Below are positions 26,158-35,427 of a DNA stretch of 64,000 nucleotides, piece after piece. Source of the DNA: Allorhizobium sonneratiae (GTDB taxonomy: Bacteria; Pseudomonadota; Alphaproteobacteria; Rhizobiales; Rhizobiaceae). The position numbers were made by a program, and so were the translations under genes. Location of the stretch: the NCBI RefSeq assembly GCF_023700755.1, contig NZ_JAMKOJ010000002.1, positions 62,001 to 126,000 on the forward strand. Reading direction: 5' to 3'. Numbering within the stretch: the stretch's first letter is position 1; every line of letters starts with the position of its first letter. The notes below the pieces were generated by a model that ran no database searches, was not told the origin of the DNA, and saw nothing but the letters and a program-made list of their open reading frames with translations.

Positions 26158-27975
26158 ATGAGCGCCGATCGCCGTATTGAAGCCATCACCCAACGCATTG
26201 TCGAACGCTCGAAACCGACGCGCGCGCCCTATCTGGAGCGGGTGCGCGCTGCCGCCGCCAAGGGTGTGCACCGTTCGGTTCTGGCCTGTGGCAATCTTGC
26301 CCACGGCTTTGCCGTCTGTTCCCCCGGGGACAAGGCCGCTCTTTCCGGCGACACGGTCCCCAATCTCGGCATCATCACCGCCTATAACGACATGCTTTCA
26401 GCCCATCAGCCGTTCGAGACCTATCCGACGCTGATCCGCGAGGCGGCGCGTGCCGCAGGCGGCGTGGCGCAGGTGGCGGGCGGGGTTCCGGCCATGTGCG
26501 ACGGCGTCACCCAGGGCCAGCCGGGCATGGAACTGTCGCTGTTTTCCCGCGATGTCATCGCCATGGCGGCGGGAATCGGGTTGTCGCACAACATGTTCGA
26601 CGCCGCCGTCTTTCTCGGCGTCTGCGACAAGATCGTGCCCGGTCTGGTGATCGCCGCGCTCACCTTCGGCCATCTGCCGTCGATTTTTATTCCCGCCGGG
26701 CCGATGACCTCAGGGCTGCCGAATGACGAGAAAACCCGAATCCGCCAGCTTTACGCCGAGGGCAAGGTAGGCCGGGCCGAACTGCTTGAGGCGGAATCGA
26801 AATCCTATCATGGCCCCGGTACCTGCACCTTCTACGGCACGGCCAATTCCAACCAGATGCTGATGGAAATCATGGGCCTGCATATGCCCGGCGCGTCGTT
26901 CGTCAATCCGAACACGCCGCTGCGCGATGCGCTGACCAAAGAGGCGGCAAAGCGGGCGCTGGCCATCACCGCGCTTGGCAATGAATTCACGCCCTCGGGC
27001 GAGATGATCGACGAACGCTCCATCGTCAACGGTGTCGTCGGCCTGCACGCCACCGGCGGATCGACCAACCACACCATGCATCTGATCGCCATGGCACGGG
27101 CGGCCGGTATTCAGCTGAGCTGGCAGGATATTTCCGATCTTTCCGACATCGTGCCGCTGATTGCCCGCGTCTATCCGAACGGGCTTGCCGATGTGAACCA
27201 TTTCCATGCGGCAGGCGGCATGGGCTTCCTGATCAAGCAGTTGCTGAAGGCCGGTTTCCTGCATGACGATGTGCGCACCGTCTACGGTCAGGGGCTTGCC
27301 GCCTATACCATCGAGCCGAAACTGGGCGCGGATGGCAATGTTCTGCGTGAAGACGCGCCGGAAGAAAGCCACGATCCGAAGGTACTGGCGCGGATCGAAT
27401 CCCCCTTCCAGCCGAATGGCGGGCTGAAAATGCTGACCGGCAATCTCGGCAAGGCGGTGATCAAGATTTCCGCCGTCAAGCCGGAGCGCCATATCGTCGA
27501 AGCGCCGGCTATCGTCTTCCACAGCCAGCAGGCGATGCAGGACGCCTTCAAGGAAGGCCGGCTCAACCGGGATTTCATTGCCGTCGTCCGCTTTCAGGGG
27601 CCGAAGGCCAATGGCATGCCGGAGCTGCACAAGCTGACACCAGCCCTTGGCGTGCTCCAGGATCGCGGCTTCAAGGTCGCACTTCTGACCGACGGTCGCA
27701 TGTCCGGCGCCTCCGGCAAGGTGCCCGCCGCCATACATGTAACGCCGGAAGCCGTCGATGGTGGCCCGATCGCCAAAATCCGCGATGGCGACATGATCCG
27801 CCTCGACGCAGTGGCGGGAACGCTGGAGGTGCTGGTGGACGCGGCAGATTTTGCCGCCCGCCCGGCTGTGACTGTCGATCTGAGTGACAATGATTACGGT
27901 ATGGGGCGTGAATTGTTCGCCTCGCTGCGCCAGATGGCCGGGCCTGCGGATATGGGTGCAAGCGTTCTTTTTTAG
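26158..27975 (+). CDS. edd: Phosphogluconate dehydratase
   Basis: The 605-residue enzyme belongs to the IlvD/Edd family: [63 protein letters not shown] and the C-terminal [18 protein letters not shown]. The cysteines in these blocks bind the Fe-S cluster. It dehydrates 6-phosphogluconate to 2-keto-3-deoxy-6-phosphogluconate. The ATG at 26158 has GAAGG nine bases upstream; the ATG three codons earlier would leave no spacing. No eda gene follows in the window. Confidence 0.96.
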   Translation: MSADRRIEAITQRIVERSKPTRAPYLERVRAAAAKGVHRSVLACGNLAHGFAVCSPGDKAALSGDTVPNLGIITAYNDMLSAHQPFETYPTLIREAARAAGGVAQVAGGVPAMCDGVTQGQPGMELSLFSRDVIAMAAGIGLSHNMFDAAVFLGVCDKIVPGLVIAALTFGHLPSIFIPAGPMTSGLPNDEKTRIRQLYAEGKVGRAELLEAESKSYHGPGTCTFYGTANSNQMLMEIMGLHMPGASFVNPNTPLRDALTKEAAKRALAITALGNEFTPSGEMIDERSIVNGVVGLHATGGSTNHTMHLIAMARAAGIQLSWQDISDLSDIVPLIARVYPNGLADVNHFHAAGGMGFLIKQLLKAGFLHDDVRTVYGQGLAAYTIEPKLGADGNVLREDAPEESHDPKVLARIESPFQPNGGLKMLTGNLGKAVIKISAVKPERHIVEAPAIVFHSQQAMQDAFKEGRLNRDFIAVVRFQGPKANGMPELHKLTPALGVLQDRGFKVALLTDGRMSGASGKVPAAIHVTPEAVDGGPIAKIRDGDMIRLDAVAGTLEVLVDAADFAARPAVTVDLSDNDYGMGRELFASLRQMAGPADMGASVLF

Positions 27976-28024
27976 AATCTCTTCCATTCAAGCTGAATCT
28001 GACACGATCCAGGAAAATTATCGC

Positions 28025-28058
28025 CACATCATCTGGTTTGAACGCACCAGGTGATGTG
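28025..28058 (+). terminator. Terminator-like hairpin after edd
   Basis: CACATCATCTGG at 28025-28036 pairs with CCAGGTGATGTG at 28047-28058 (12 bp, one T-G pair), loop 10 nt, 50 bases after edd. No T-run directly follows. Confidence 0.5.
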
Positions 28059-28079
28059 TCCGAATATATCGTTTAAGTT

Positions 28080-28466
28080 GCGTTTTCTGGGTAAATCATC
28101 CCCAAAAGAGCGCGCTAAGCTTACCCCTGAAAATCTATTGGCTTTAATTTCAGAAAATATACAAAATATATGATTTTTAAAATTATTTAGCGTTTTATAT
28201 ATTATTTTTTCAAAAAACCACCGGAAGATCATCCATCACATCTAAATTTTGCATTTTTTATATACGTATAGAGATTGAGAGCCATTAAGTCGAAGAAATA
28301 CTTTAACAATTTCGATACTCCTAATACGCTATATCACCAAAATGTAACGTGACGCATAGGCATGACAGCCTGGCAATAGCCATTCCGGACCTTGAGCGTG
28401 CAAACGAAAAGGGAGGCAATCGAGGTGGTCCACGTTTCCAAACCCTGGTCACTTTTGAGGTATTAA
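28080..28466. other. AT-rich intergenic stretch without a recognisable gene
   Basis: The ~390 bases before the chemoreceptor are markedly AT-rich at 28130-28330 (runs such as AAATATACAAAATATATGAT), unlike the GC-rich surroundings. I see no ribosome-bound frame with family character. It probably contains the promoter of the chemoreceptor; a small RNA is possible but unsupported. Confidence 0.6.
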
Positions 28467-30161
28467 ATGTTGGGTCTATCGTCGAAAAGCCGGAATGCCA
28501 AACTGGAAGCGCTGGAAACCGTGACGGCAAATGTGATGATTGCCGATGCCGACCTGAACATTACCTATATGAATTCGGCTGTCAGAGACCTGCTCAAGGA
28601 AGCGGAAGGCGATCTGCGCAAGGAATTGCCGCGATTTGACGTCAGCAAGCTGGTGGGCAGCAATATCGATATTTTTCACAAAGATCCCAGCCACCAACGC
28701 AATATGCTGGCCAAGCTGCAAAAGCAACACAAGGCAACAATTTGGGTCGGGCAGCGCGTCTTCGATTTGATCGTGACACCATTGAAGGATGGCGGCAAAG
28801 TCACCGGCTTTGTTGTCGAGTGGGCCAATGCCCGCGAAAGGCTACAAAATCTCGACTTTCAATACCAGATGGAAGCGATCAGCCGGGTTCAGGCGATTAT
28901 CGAATTCAAGCCGGACGGCACGATCGTCAATGCCAATGAGAATTTTCTAAAGGCACTCGGTTATACACTGGACGAAATCCGCGGCAAATCCCACAGCATA
29001 TTTGTCGATCCTGCCTATGCGAAATCGCAGGACTATCAGATGTTCTGGGACAATCTGCGCAGCGGCAAATTTCAGGCAGACGAATTCACCCGCATCGGCA
29101 AAAATGGCAAGGTCGTTGTGATCAATGCCTCGTATAATCCCATTCTGGATGCCTCCGGCAAGGTCACGAAAGTGGTCAAATTCGCCACCGACGTGACGGA
29201 CCGTGTCAACGCCACCCGTGAAATCGGTCAGGCATTGACCCGGGTGGCAGCGGGAGACCTTTCCTTCCGTCTGGATCAGGCCTTTCACAAGGATTTTGAA
29301 GCGCTGCGGCGGGATATGAATGAAGCTTTGAAACAGCTTAACGCGACACTCAGTGGCGTTTCGGTTTCCATGCAGCAAATCAGCGCCGGCACTCAGGACA
29401 TCAGCAGCAGCGCCCAGGATCTGTCGAAGCGGACCGAACAACAGGCCGCAACGCTGGAGGAAACCGCAGCGGCCCTGGACGAGATCACCAGCAATGTCGC
29501 CAATGCCTCGAAACGGGCCGAAGAAGCCCGTACCGCAGCGGAACTGGCCAATAACAACGCCGTTCACTCCGGCAAGGTTGTTGCCAATGCTGTCGAGGCC
29601 ATGTCACGCATCGAACAGTCGTCCAGCCAGATTTCCAACATTATCGGCGTGATCGACGAGATTGCCTTCCAGACCAATCTTCTGGCCTTGAATGCCGGTG
29701 TTGAAGCCGCGCGCGCCGGCGAAGCCGGCAAAGGCTTTGCGGTCGTTGCCCAGGAAGTGCGGGAACTGGCCCAACGTTCAGCCAAGGCGGCCAAGGAAAT
29801 CAAGGATCTGATCCGCAACTCATCCACGGAAGTGGAAAACGGTGTACGGCTTGTCAGTGAAACCGGTGAAGCGCTGAAGACGATCGAAAGCAATATCATC
29901 ACCGTCAATGAGCAGATTCAGGCCATCGCCAGCGCGGCGCGGGAACAGTCCATCGGCCTGTCCGAGGTCAATACCGCCATCAACCAGATGGATCAGGTGA
30001 CCCAACAAAATGCCGCCATGGTGGAAGAATCGAATGCCTCCATCGCCACACTGGTCAATGAGGTCGACAAGCTGCATGAGCTGATCGGACGCTTCCAGCT
30101 CTCCGGCCAGGCATCCGCCAGCACAGGACAAGGTCGCCACTACCAGATGAAAGCCGCCTGA
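28467..30161 (+). CDS. Soluble methyl-accepting chemotaxis protein with two PAS domains
   Basis: The 564-residue protein has no membrane segment or signal peptide. A PAS-like domain spans about residues 10-130 and a second (IIEFKPDGTIVNANENFLKALGYTLDEIRGKSH, ending VTDRV) about 140-250. A HAMP-like linker (ALTRVAAGDLSFRL) leads to the MCP signalling domain with the hairpin-tip core DEIAFQTNLLALNAGVEAARAGEAGKGFAVVAQEVRELAQRSA. It should sense a cytoplasmic signal and act on CheA/CheW. It ends QMKAA without a CheR-binding pentapeptide. The ligand is unknown. Confidence 0.92.
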   Translation: MLGLSSKSRNAKLEALETVTANVMIADADLNITYMNSAVRDLLKEAEGDLRKELPRFDVSKLVGSNIDIFHKDPSHQRNMLAKLQKQHKATIWVGQRVFDLIVTPLKDGGKVTGFVVEWANARERLQNLDFQYQMEAISRVQAIIEFKPDGTIVNANENFLKALGYTLDEIRGKSHSIFVDPAYAKSQDYQMFWDNLRSGKFQADEFTRIGKNGKVVVINASYNPILDASGKVTKVVKFATDVTDRVNATREIGQALTRVAAGDLSFRLDQAFHKDFEALRRDMNEALKQLNATLSGVSVSMQQISAGTQDISSSAQDLSKRTEQQAATLEETAAALDEITSNVANASKRAEEARTAAELANNNAVHSGKVVANAVEAMSRIEQSSSQISNIIGVIDEIAFQTNLLALNAGVEAARAGEAGKGFAVVAQEVRELAQRSAKAAKEIKDLIRNSSTEVENGVRLVSETGEALKTIESNIITVNEQIQAIASAAREQSIGLSEVNTAINQMDQVTQQNAAMVEESNASIATLVNEVDKLHELIGRFQLSGQASASTGQGRHYQMKAA

Positions 30162-30231
30162 TCGAAAAATGCCAGAGAATGAGGAAGAGCGCCTTGCGGC
30201 TGGATAAGCGCAGGGCGCGCTCCTGCATTTG

Positions 30232-30345
30232 AGCAGTGTCCCGAAAAAGTGTGAAACGGCTTTCCGTCCGGAAATACTTAAATACAAAGAGTTAAAGCAC
30301 GTTGCGGCTTATCAGCCTCATGCAACGTGCTTTAAGTCTTTGATG
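30232..30345. repeat. Mosaic palindromic element, family B
   Basis: After GCAGTGTCCCGAAAAAGTGTG comes an ACGGctttCCGT hairpin and then the large palindrome TTAAAGCACGTTGC (from 30292) with GCAACGTGCTTTAA (to 30335). The same parts, in other combinations, occur at 60.96-61.27 kb. It resembles RIME elements. Confidence 0.75.
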
Positions 30346-30420
30346 TATCCCATGAACCTTATCGTTTCATGGAGGACAATGAAACGCGACATGCCTTCAT
30401 GTGCCTGTGAGCGTTATGCT

Positions 30421-31620
30421 TCACAGCTTGGCCATATAGGTCGGGAGCTGGTTAATGCTGGGCACGACGATCAGGGTCTTCACCTCGCCGCGCTTATAAG
30501 CAGCAAGGAAGCGCGGATAATTCTTGAAGACCACGCAACCGTTGGAATCACCACGCACCCGCAGCATGAAGGTATGGGTCAGGAATCCATCGCGGCCATA
30601 CATTCTATTGTCGCCGACGGGCGTCATGCGCAAGGCTTCGATGCCGTGAAAAAGGCTTTCGCGCAAGGTCAGGCGATAGATATTCGGTGGCGTTGCACCC
30701 AGGTTCTTGACATGGACGGAGCGCGGATTGTCACGATAGGCGCCAACACCGGAATGCGCTTCCAGCTTTTCGCCATCCGGCAGGTAAACGGTCGCTTTGG
30801 AAATATCATAAACGGCAATGCCGCTACCACGACCGGGCAGGCTCGCCCGACGACCAAAGAGGCTCGGGCTCTCGTCTCCATCTGAGGGTTCTTCAGGCCG
30901 GGCATAGGCCAGCAGCGTCCGTCGGGACGGCCGCTCCGGCACAGGTTTGGCGGGAGCTGTCTCTGGCGCGCGTTGCTGCCGCGCGCTCATCACCTCACGG
31001 AACGGGTCACTTTCCGGTCGACCAATCGGCGCGGGCGCGACATCCGGCAGCATGGCAACCTGCTGCTGTGCCATCTGCTCTGCGGCAATCTTGGCAGCAG
31101 CCAACGCTTCCTGCTCGGCCTTTGCGGCCTTTTCCGCGGCCTGCGCCACGGCCTGCCCCGTATCCTCGCTCCATCGATCAGAAAGGGCACGCTCGGCAAT
31201 GGCGGCAGACAGCGCCTGTTTGATAATCGCGTGACCGCTTGCATCAAGAGAGCGGGCCTTCGGTGGAACCAGCACGGCAGGTAGCGGTCGATCTGTCCGC
31301 ATCCCGGCATCCTGCGGCCGGACCACACCGATACGGCGCGGCAAAAGCGATGGCGGCGCAATGGCGACCGCAGCCTGTGGCGGCTTTGGCAGAACAAGCG
31401 TGGCATGCAACTGTTCAGCAAAAGAGTGTGTAAAGGCTTCCGCAGTCGGACCCGGCGACAATTTTAGCCCGTGCAAGGCCCCAAAGGCCGTGGCCAGCCA
31501 GAGGCCGGCAGCAAGACCGCCACCAGCAAGAGCCGCACCTGACAGAAGGGCAGATCCCAAACCGGATTTTCTCCGGTTGAAGACTGCTGCTTGCGGAAAA
31601 TATCCGGTCGCCAACGCCAT
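30421..31620 (-). CDS. Membrane-anchored protein with C-terminal DUF2778 / Tlde1-like (L,D-transpeptidase-like) domain
   Basis: The 399-residue protein has a short basic N-terminus, one membrane segment (about 26-50), a long Ala/Pro/Gln-rich periplasmic linker and a C-terminal domain of about 130 residues. The end carries THTFMLRVRGDSNGCVVFKNY, in which H349 and C362 in the S-N-G-C motif match the catalytic pair of the DUF2778/Tlde1 family. Tlde1 proteins cut or exchange peptidoglycan cross-links; some are type VI effectors. Here no type VI genes are nearby and the membrane anchor points to a housekeeping wall role. The gene stands alone. Confidence 0.75.
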   Translation of the reverse strand: MALATGYFPQAAVFNRRKSGLGSALLSGAALAGGGLAAGLWLATAFGALHGLKLSPGPTAEAFTHSFAEQLHATLVLPKPPQAAVAIAPPSLLPRRIGVVRPQDAGMRTDRPLPAVLVPPKARSLDASGHAIIKQALSAAIAERALSDRWSEDTGQAVAQAAEKAAKAEQEALAAAKIAAEQMAQQQVAMLPDVAPAPIGRPESDPFREVMSARQQRAPETAPAKPVPERPSRRTLLAYARPEEPSDGDESPSLFGRRASLPGRGSGIAVYDISKATVYLPDGEKLEAHSGVGAYRDNPRSVHVKNLGATPPNIYRLTLRESLFHGIEALRMTPVGDNRMYGRDGFLTHTFMLRVRGDSNGCVVFKNYPRFLAAYKRGEVKTLIVVPSINQLPTYMAKL

Positions 31621-31910
31621 ACTCGAAACTCTTGAACCCTTATCGGCCCCGATAGGCCGGCGGCTTCAAACCGCAACAAAACACAACACATCCTCAGAGG
31701 AAAGACCTTGCGATCAATCAACCGACATTGGATGAATCATGAAGAAACTTGGTAACCAAAAGGTTTACACATTCCACGATTTTCTAATTTGTTTGACGGA
31801 CGACATTGATTCCAATGCCATATCCGCACAGATGGAAGACCAGTGAAGATGCCCACGAAACGGTGAACACTGATGGGTTATGCGGGTTTTTACGGCAAAA
31901 TTCTGGACAG

Positions 31911-31936
31911 AAAAAAGGGAGGCCGCAACCTCCCTT
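31911..31936 (-). terminator. Intrinsic terminator downstream of the PilZ-like gene
   Basis: AAGGGAGG/CCTCCCTT with a 6-nt loop is followed on the minus strand by TTTTTT, a classic Rho-independent terminator about 80 bases after the PilZ-like stop. The rest of the 31621-32014 gap holds no gene I can support. Confidence 0.85.
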
Positions 31937-32014
31937 GTCATCGAATCACTTTATCTTGACACCGACAGTCTGCCGCACCCGCTTTCGCAAAGCCGACAGG
32001 CGCTCGGTTGGCAC

Positions 32015-32422
32015 CTACCAGTTGCGCACGTCCAGAACCTTGTCCTTGTGTGCTGGATGCGTGCTGAAGACGAAAATCCGGTCCAGCTCCTTTTGAGTCA
32101 ACAGACGTAGGAAGCGGATTTCAGCCGTGTTGTTGGCAAAGCTTTTCATCAGCACACTACCGACCTTGCTGATGCGTGCATCAGGAATATCGAGATAGAA
32201 CTGCCTGGGCAGATTGAACTGGGTTAGCAGCGCAACCACGGCGCCACTTTGGGAAATACGAATCACATCGCAGCGGCGGGACGCCATATGCGTCATGCCT
32301 TTTTCCGTATATTCCAGACGTCCGGCATTCATCGTATCCTCCATGCGGAACCGGATCTCCCGGTCATACATGAAGGATTCTTCTTTCTTCAGATAATTCG
32401 AACTGCCGTTCATCATGGTCAT
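32015..32422 (-). CDS. PilZ-like protein
   Basis: A 135-residue cytoplasmic protein with an N-terminal RxxxR-type pattern (MYDREIRFRMEDTMNAGRL), then RRCDVIRISQSGAVVALL and a beta-rich part (PRQFYLDIPDARISKVGSVLMKSFANNTAEIRFL). This order resembles short PilZ proteins, which bind c-di-GMP through RxxxR and (D/N)xSxxG; here the second motif reads RISQSG, so binding is uncertain. ATG 32422 is chosen; GTG two codons earlier is possible. It has its own terminator. Confidence 0.6.
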   Translation of the reverse strand: MTMMNGSSNYLKKEESFMYDREIRFRMEDTMNAGRLEYTEKGMTHMASRRCDVIRISQSGAVVALLTQFNLPRQFYLDIPDARISKVGSVLMKSFANNTAEIRFLRLLTQKELDRIFVFSTHPAHKDKVLDVRNW

Positions 32423-32546
32423 GGCCACTACCCTGATTCATTCCATTCTTTTGAATGAGGTTAGGCCAGCCATATTAACAGAGCGTAGTTATCCCCATGA
32501 CTTTTGACTGGATTTGGACAGTGTTTTCACCATGGTTAATTTAGCT

Positions 32547-33647
32547 TCAACGGGAAATTCTGTTGCGATAACTGCGTCCGTTGGCGTCGAAAAGATGCCG
32601 CTTGTTCATAGGCGCGGTAAAGCAAAGACGGGCGCCCTTTTCCACATTGGAAACCCCCGGCAGCTTGACCACGACGGGCTGCCCCTCAACGGGCCCTTCG
32701 ACATAAAGAAGCGTGACCTCACCTAGCGCCTCGACCAGTTCCACCCGCCCCTCGAACAGCACATCGCCTTCGGCAGCAATGGTGATGTCTTCGGGCCGCA
32801 GACCGAGATGGGCGGCTTTTCCGGCATCTTCATAGGGCGTTTCGACCGGCAGCGTCACCAGCGCTGACGATGGCAGCGCCAGACGGCTCCTCGCACCGCC
32901 TTCGACAAGGGTGACGGGAAAGATATTCATCGCCGGTGAGCCAATGAACTGGGCAACAAAGAGATTGGCCGGATTGTCATAAAGCTCAAGCGGCGCACCG
33001 ACCTGCTCGATCCGCCCGGCAGAGAGCACCACGATCCGGTCCGCCAGCGTCATCGCTTCCACCTGATCATGAGTCACGTAAATCATCGTTGTGTCGGCCA
33101 TCTGCTCTTTCAGCCGGGCAATTTCAATGCGGGTGGCGACTCGCAGCGCCGCATCGAGATTGGAGAGCGGTTCATCGAAGAGAAAGACCTTGGGATTGCG
33201 GCAGATGGCCCGGCCGATCGCCACACGCTGGCGCTGGCCGCCCGATAGCGCCTTGGGCAGGCGGTCGAGATAGGGTTCCAGTTGCAGAATGCGGGCCGCC
33301 TCCCTGACCCGTCTGTCAATCTCCGCCCGGCTTTGACCGGCAATGCGCATGCCGAAGGCCATATTGTCATAAACAGACATATGCGGGTAAAGCGCATAGG
33401 ACTGGAACACCATGGCAATGCCGCGCTTCGACGGCGGAACGTCATTGACCGTCTGGCCGTCAATCTCCATCTCGCCGCCGGTGATCTCTTCCAGACCGGC
33501 GATCATACGCAATAGCGTGGATTTGCCGCAGCCCGAAGGCCCGACAAAAACGATGAATTCGCCCTTTTCGATGGCGAGGTCTACGCCATGCAGCACTTTC
33601 ACCGCACCATAGGATTTGGCGATATCCTTGAGAACAAGACTGGCCAT
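32547..33647 (-). CDS. aglK: Alpha-glucoside ABC transporter ATP-binding protein
   Basis: The 366-residue MalK/UgpC-type ATPase has Walker A GPSGCGKST, signature LSGGQRQRVAIGRAI, Walker B VFLFDEPLSNLDAALR and the switch IYVTHDQVEAM, followed by a C-terminal OB-type domain (HLGLRPEDITIA). It powers import of sugars through AglF-AglG. It is the last gene of the aglEFGAK operon, 73 bases after aglA, with a mosaic repeat in the gap. Confidence 0.93.
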   Translation of the reverse strand: MASLVLKDIAKSYGAVKVLHGVDLAIEKGEFIVFVGPSGCGKSTLLRMIAGLEEITGGEMEIDGQTVNDVPPSKRGIAMVFQSYALYPHMSVYDNMAFGMRIAGQSRAEIDRRVREAARILQLEPYLDRLPKALSGGQRQRVAIGRAICRNPKVFLFDEPLSNLDAALRVATRIEIARLKEQMADTTMIYVTHDQVEAMTLADRIVVLSAGRIEQVGAPLELYDNPANLFVAQFIGSPAMNIFPVTLVEGGARSRLALPSSALVTLPVETPYEDAGKAAHLGLRPEDITIAAEGDVLFEGRVELVEALGEVTLLYVEGPVEGQPVVVKLPGVSNVEKGARLCFTAPMNKRHLFDANGRSYRNRISR

Positions 33648-33662
33648 GACACTTCCCCCTTA

Positions 33663-33720
33663 AGAGCAATTCCAGCGAAAGTGGGAACCGGTTTTCGTCC
33701 GGAATTGCGGAAAACAAAAG
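33663..33720. repeat. RIME-like element between aglA and aglK
   Basis: GAGCAATTCCAGCGAAAGTG, GGAACCGGTTTTCGTCCGGAATTGC: an inverted repeat GCAATTCC/GGAATTGC with the GGAACCGGTTTTCG core shared with the family B elements. It lies inside an operon, directly after the aglA stop. Confidence 0.65.
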
Positions 33721-35379
33721 TTAGAGATCGTTTGAGGCGAAATAAGCGCCCCATGCCGGCAGGTTCACCCGGTCTCCTGCCGTCTCGGCGACGAAACCAT
33801 GCCCGTCGAGCGCCTGCCAGACACCTTGCGGCAAGACAAGATCCTGCGATTGCGCTGACAGGTTGAAGGCACACAACACCGCCTGATTGCCCAGACGCCT
33901 TTCATAGACCAGAAGCGCCTCGCTCACCGTGTGAAACACGATCTCGCCCTTGATCAGCGCTTCATGCTGTTTGCGGAAGGTGAGAAAGCGACGATACTGT
34001 TCCAGCACGCTCCCGTCATGGCCCTGCTGCTCGCTGACCGATCTCAGATGATGCTCGACCGGGATTGGCAGCCATGGCTTTTCCGCTGAACTGAAGCCGG
34101 ATTGATGGCTATGACTGTCCCAGACCATCGGCGTGCGGCACCCGTCGCGCCCCTTGAATTCCGGCCAGAATTCCTTGCCATAGGGGTCCTGCAAATCCTC
34201 ATAGGAAAGCACGGCCTCGGTAAGCCCCAGTTCTTCGCCCTGATAGAGGCAGACGGAACCACGCTGGGTCAGCAGAATAGCCGCCGTCAGTTTGGCAAAG
34301 GCATCGCGATCGACCACTTCCGCACCCCAGCGCGACACATGGCGCACCACATCATGGTTGGAAAAGGCCCAGCAGGCCCAGCCCTCCGGAGCGGCTCGTT
34401 CAAAAGCCTGCTGGGTATTGGCAACCAGCGACGGCGTCAGCGGATCAGGTGAGAGGAATTCAAAGGCATAGCACATCTGCATCTTGTCGCCGCCGGAGGT
34501 ATATTGCCCGACAATCTCCAGACCGAACTGGCTGTCGCCCACCTCGCCGACGGCGGCAATCGCCGGAAACTCTTCCAGCACGGCGCGGAAGCGCTTGAGG
34601 AATTCCAGATTTTCCGGCTGGTTCTTGTCGTAAATATGCTCCTGAAAATTATAGGGATTGACCGCCGGTGCGGTGGCGGCATTGCGCCGCTCCGGCGCCA
34701 GCGGCGGATTGTCGCGCAGATGCCGGTCATGAAAATAGAAATTGATCGTGTCGAGACGGAAGCCGTCGACGCCGCGCTTCAGCCAGAAACGCACCACATC
34801 GAGCACAGCCTCCTGAACCTGCGGATTGTGCAGATTGAGGTCCGGTTGCGAGGTGAGAAAGTTGTGCAGGTAATATTGCATCCGCGTCGGGTCCCAGGCC
34901 CAGGCGGAGCCGCCGAAAATCGACAGCCAGTTGTTGGGCGGCGTGCCGTCCGGCTTCGGATCGGACCAGACATACCAGTCGGAGCGGGCATTGATGCGGC
35001 TGGAACGGCTTTCGACAAACCAGGGATGCTGATCGGAGGTGTGGGAAATGACCAGATCGATCATCACCTTGATGCCCAGACGATGCGCCTCGGCCATCAG
35101 CATGTCAAAATCGCCAAGCGAACCGAACATCGGATCGACATCGATGTAATTGGCGACGTCATAGCCGAAATCCTTCATCGGCGAGGTGAAGAAGGGCGAA
35201 ATCCAGATCGCATCCGCGCCCAGCGCCGCCACATGCGGCAGGCGGGCGGTGATGCCTCTGAGATCGCCGATGCCATCGCCATTGGAATCCTGATAGGAGC
35301 GCGGATAGATCTGATAGATCACCGCGCCGCGCCACCAGTCCTTGTCCGGGGTTGTCGCCGTAACGGTTGCAGCATTCAT
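33721..35379 (-). CDS. aglA: Alpha-glucosidase (GH13)
   Basis: The 552-residue enzyme has the GH13 regions DLVISHTSDQHPWF, GFRLDTINF (nucleophile D210), AAVGEVGD (acid/base E279) and FSNHDVVR (D343). The N-terminus WWRGAVIYQIYPRSYQDSNGDGIGDLRGI is that of oligo-1,6-glucosidase-like enzymes. No signal peptide, so it cleaves imported alpha-glucosides (sucrose, maltose, trehalose) in the cytoplasm. It sits between the permease and ATPase genes of the agl operon. Confidence 0.95.
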   Translation of the reverse strand: MNAATVTATTPDKDWWRGAVIYQIYPRSYQDSNGDGIGDLRGITARLPHVAALGADAIWISPFFTSPMKDFGYDVANYIDVDPMFGSLGDFDMLMAEAHRLGIKVMIDLVISHTSDQHPWFVESRSSRINARSDWYVWSDPKPDGTPPNNWLSIFGGSAWAWDPTRMQYYLHNFLTSQPDLNLHNPQVQEAVLDVVRFWLKRGVDGFRLDTINFYFHDRHLRDNPPLAPERRNAATAPAVNPYNFQEHIYDKNQPENLEFLKRFRAVLEEFPAIAAVGEVGDSQFGLEIVGQYTSGGDKMQMCYAFEFLSPDPLTPSLVANTQQAFERAAPEGWACWAFSNHDVVRHVSRWGAEVVDRDAFAKLTAAILLTQRGSVCLYQGEELGLTEAVLSYEDLQDPYGKEFWPEFKGRDGCRTPMVWDSHSHQSGFSSAEKPWLPIPVEHHLRSVSEQQGHDGSVLEQYRRFLTFRKQHEALIKGEIVFHTVSEALLVYERRLGNQAVLCAFNLSAQSQDLVLPQGVWQALDGHGFVAETAGDRVNLPAWGAYFASNDL

Positions 35380-35427
35380 GAAAAACGTCCTGATCGGTTA
35401 AGAAAACACAAAGGGTGAAACGCGCCG

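Noticed and set aside
26710..27987. A 425-codon minus-strand frame opposite edd
   Set aside because: edd is unmistakable on the plus strand; the antisense frame has no recognisable motif.
28029..28232. A 67-codon minus-strand frame in the AT-rich gap before the chemoreceptor
   Set aside because: Composition is that of random AT-rich DNA, with no ribosome site and no motif.
30421..31620. A type VI secretion effector with immunity partner
   Set aside because: No VgrG, Hcp, PAAR or immunity-like gene is close, and the protein has its own membrane anchor.
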